Part shown: one piece after another, positions 62,181 to 64,000 of the stretch
Layout of the letters: every line of letters begins with the position of its first letter
How positions within the stretch are numbered: position 1 is the stretch's first letter
Assembly (NCBI GenBank): GCA_016218085.1
Contig: JACREY010000008.1
Location: 62,001 to 126,000, forward strand
Direction: 5' to 3'
Origin: Ignavibacteriota bacterium
Lineage (GTDB): Bacteria > Bacteroidota > Ignavibacteria > Tepidaquicellales > Tepidaquicellaceae
DNA: 64,000 bases
The notes under the pieces: generated by a model
What the model was told of the DNA's origin: nothing
Seen by the model: the letters and a program-made list of their open reading frames with translations, nothing else
The model's database searches: none
Made by a program: the position numbers and the translations under genes

Positions 62181-62759
62181 TTAAATTCTTTTTGTTTTCT
62201 CTTTTATTATTGTCCGGATTTTCTTAAAAGCATGAAAATAGTTTGCTTTTAAACCTCCGACCGATGTATTTGTTATTTTTGCGATCTCTTCATAAGACAG
62301 TTCTTCGTAAAATCTGAGTGTAAATACAGTTCTCTGCTGTTCAGGTAAGGACTGTATTGCCTCCTTAATAATCCCGGAATTCAATTTGTTATCATAATTC
62401 TCATCAGGGTTCTTCTCGCCGGATTTAATTCTGAATGCTTCATCATCAAGGCCCTTTGTAACGGAAGAAGTCGTTTTAGTCTTTTTAATATGGTTCAGGG
62501 AATAATTCACTGCCATTTTATAAATGTACGTATATAAAGCTGATTCACCTCTGAAATCACTGAGTGATTTATATAGTTTAACGAATACTTCCTGCGTAAT
62601 ATCGTCTGCATCGTCATGATTAAGTACAAATTTCCTTGTGACCCAGTAAATTTTTTTCTGATATTTCAAAATAATTAAATTAAAAGCACTGCGATTGCCT
62701 TTAATAAAGCTTTCAATAATATCTTTATCTTCGCTATTTATGTTAATGTTATCTTCCAA
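62181..62759 (-). CDS. ECF RNA polymerase sigma factor (RpoE-like)
   Basis: 192 residues. Region 2 reads DADDITQEVFVKLYKSLSDF and region 4 LPEQQRTVFTLRFYEELSYEEIAKITN with helix-turn-helix NTSVGGLKANYFHAFKKIR. It lies upstream of a membrane anti-sigma factor and a Spy-like periplasmic protein, the layout of an envelope-stress regulon. It diverges from the lytic transglycosylase gene at 62882, so the 122-bp gap may hold its own promoter. Confidence 0.93.
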   Translation of the reverse strand: MEDNININSEDKDIIESFIKGNRSAFNLIILKYQKKIYWVTRKFVLNHDDADDITQEVFVKLYKSLSDFRGESALYTYIYKMAVNYSLNHIKKTKTTSSVTKGLDDEAFRIKSGEKNPDENYDNKLNSGIIKEAIQSLPEQQRTVFTLRFYEELSYEEIAKITNTSVGGLKANYFHAFKKIRTIIKEKTKRI

Positions 62760-62881
62760 TATTTAATCCAGTTATTAGACAAAAATAAACAATTTCAGGT
62801 TTAATTGTACAGAATATCATTTTTATGCTGAATTTTTAAAGCACTTTGATTAAATTAAAAATTGTGAATTAAGAATAAATT

Positions 62882-63877
62882 TTGTTAAAACAAATTATTA
62901 GGCGGAAATACATTTTAATCGCAGTTTTTATAGGAATCTGTCTGATTGCCTATGCGATTTTCAGCAAAAAAAATTCACAGCTTCCGTTATCCGGGACTCA
63001 GTTGAAAAACGAGGAATCCGAAATTCTGATACCGCCGGACATGAGTAATTTACAAAACAATAACCCAAATTTTAATCCAAACGAAAAATATTTTTTTATT
63101 GTAAGCAAATGTGAAGGTCTTTTCAGCGAATGGTATGAGGTATTTGATTATTTTTCAGCAAATAAATCGCTTGTCATTAAAAACAAGAATATAGATTCTG
63201 CAGGTCTGGAAAAACTTTCGGATAAAATTAGGAAAGTTCAAAACGCATTTAGTATCGGCAATGTTAATGAACTTGTAAGCGAATACGGTGATATGATAAA
63301 ATCGCAGTGCACGCATTATAATATTGACTGGCGCCTGATACTTGCCCTGATTCATCAGGAATCACTTTTTAATTCAAATGCTGTATCCAGAGCGGGCGCT
63401 TTTGGATTGATGCAGATTATGCCCAGGACGGGTCTTGGTCTGCAAAACGAATTGAATCTTGAAGATACGAAAACACCGCAGAATAACCTTACCGCAGGTA
63501 TGTATTATTATGCAACTCTTGTGGCTAATTTTGAATTTGCAGGTGATGAAAAATATAAATTTGCATTAGCAGCATACAATGCAGGATTCGGAAGGGTAGT
63601 GGATGCAATGACGATTACATTTTATTTCGGAAAGGACTATAAAATATGGGACAATGTAAAGGAATATTATCCTTATTTATCATCAAAACAGGACTCAGTT
63701 CACGGGCTGGTTTGGCCGAATACCAAGCGTCCACCGGCAGGAACGCTTGATAACTGGATTGAACCCTATAAATACGTTGAGAACATCTGGTTTTATTTTA
63801 ATGAATATAAAAAGTACTTTCCCGGGAACCTGCCGGACCAAAAAACGAAAGTAAAAAAAACCAAGAAAAAAAATTAA
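62882..63877 (+). CDS. Lytic transglycosylase (SLT family)
   Basis: 331 residues from a TTG start. One membrane helix (about residues 10-28) anchors it in the inner membrane with the catalytic domain outside. The SLT motif reads ALIHQESLFNSNAVSRAGAFGLMQIMP with the catalytic Glu160, and ALAAYNAGFGRV follows. It cleaves peptidoglycan glycan strands to 1,6-anhydro products. The C-terminal part has a Lys-rich tail. It lies 122 bp from the divergent sigma factor gene and may belong to its regulon. Confidence 0.9.
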   Translation: MLKQIIRRKYILIAVFIGICLIAYAIFSKKNSQLPLSGTQLKNEESEILIPPDMSNLQNNNPNFNPNEKYFFIVSKCEGLFSEWYEVFDYFSANKSLVIKNKNIDSAGLEKLSDKIRKVQNAFSIGNVNELVSEYGDMIKSQCTHYNIDWRLILALIHQESLFNSNAVSRAGAFGLMQIMPRTGLGLQNELNLEDTKTPQNNLTAGMYYYATLVANFEFAGDEKYKFALAAYNAGFGRVVDAMTITFYFGKDYKIWDNVKEYYPYLSSKQDSVHGLVWPNTKRPPAGTLDNWIEPYKYVENIWFYFNEYKKYFPGNLPDQKTKVKKTKKKN

Positions 63878-63881
63878 AAAT

Positions 63882-64000
63882 ATGAACAACGCGGAAAATC
63901 TGATTGAAACAATAGAAAAAATTGAAGATGCAAGAAAAATATTTCCTGTAACTGAGTCATGCGTGTATCTGGATTCGGCTCATTACAGCCAGTACTCGCT
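63882..64000 (+). CDS. Class-V aminotransferase, N-terminal fragment
   Basis: The ATG at 63882 opens MNNAENLIETIEKIEDARK, then IFPVTESCVYLDSAHYSQYS at the window edge. The FPVTxxxVYLDSAH-type start is typical of class V PLP enzymes such as cysteine desulfurase or related transaminases. Only 39 codons are visible, so the subfamily cannot be given. It lies five bases after the transglycosylase stop. Confidence 0.6.
   Translation, partial: MNNAENLIETIEKIEDARKIFPVTESCVYLDSAHYSQYS

Overview
The window is an AT-rich bacterial chromosome segment that looks like a member of the Ignavibacteriota or a close Bacteroidota/Chlorobiota relative. The evidence is the SprA translocon protein of the type IX secretion system (T9SS), three secreted proteins ending in the NYPNPFNP-type T9SS sorting domain, a GlnRS alongside a GluRS, and translation starts that mostly lack a Shine-Dalgarno (SD) sequence. 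I saw no rRNA, tRNA, CRISPR array, prophage or insertion sequence. The assignment is inference from gene content; no rRNA marker is present.

Layout. 1-3326: C-terminal part of sprA. 3329-5394 (minus): a nucleoside-salvage cluster, cdd, tdk and a BMP-family nucleoside-binding lipoprotein. 5468-8925: glycosyltransferase, ilvE, a lipoprotein hydrolase and a small membrane protein. 8922-12123: rlmB-like gene, rsmI, gltX. 12141-13510: two toxin-antitoxin modules (BrnT/BrnA-like, then YoeB/YefM-like) separated by a 120-bp second copy of the 3' end of gltX. 13531-16653: DUF2238 membrane protein, methyltransferase, glnS. 16753-19126 (minus): TPR lipoprotein, sppA, HU and a 31-residue basic ribosomal-type protein, closed by a terminator.

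19127-19467 is non-coding, with a 13-bp hairpin, a C-rich tract and a possible Tyr-rich leader peptide. 19468-28069 is a tight ten-gene run: PASTA protein, rpe, nnr, vanZ-like, nuoN, beta-propeller, ssb, pgsA, pgpA, cinA. It is followed by a T9SS BNR protein. 30179-31350 (minus): an rRNA methyltransferase and QueD. 31501-37372: a TolC/MacA/MacB-type efflux operon with two separate permeases. 37359-39283 (minus): an AmgK-like sugar kinase and a TIGR01777 epimerase. 39388-46755: hpnC-hpnD-hpnE (squalene from farnesyl diphosphate), then a 1436-residue activase/double-cubane reductase. 46789-50858 (minus): an outer-membrane barrel and secA.

50859-54205 looks like an accessory island: palindromic repeats, a T9SS M28 peptidase, a small Cys-rich secreted protein and more palindromes. 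54206-56327: a secreted protein, a T9SS S1/P1-nuclease-like protein and a ferredoxin. 56316-60827 (minus): ileS-dksA-lspA, with a GIHH instead of HIGH motif in IleS and a DksA carrying a histone-H1-like tail and six cysteines. 61015-62759 (minus): ECF sigma factor, membrane anti-sigma factor and a Spy-like periplasmic protein. 62882-64000: a lytic transglycosylase and the start of a class-V aminotransferase.

Most of the window is housekeeping. The points most worth a second look are the gltX-tail duplication around the toxin-antitoxin modules, the palindrome-flanked island after secA, the IleS active-site signature, the atypical DksA, the squalene/reductase operon and the selective use of SD sequences.
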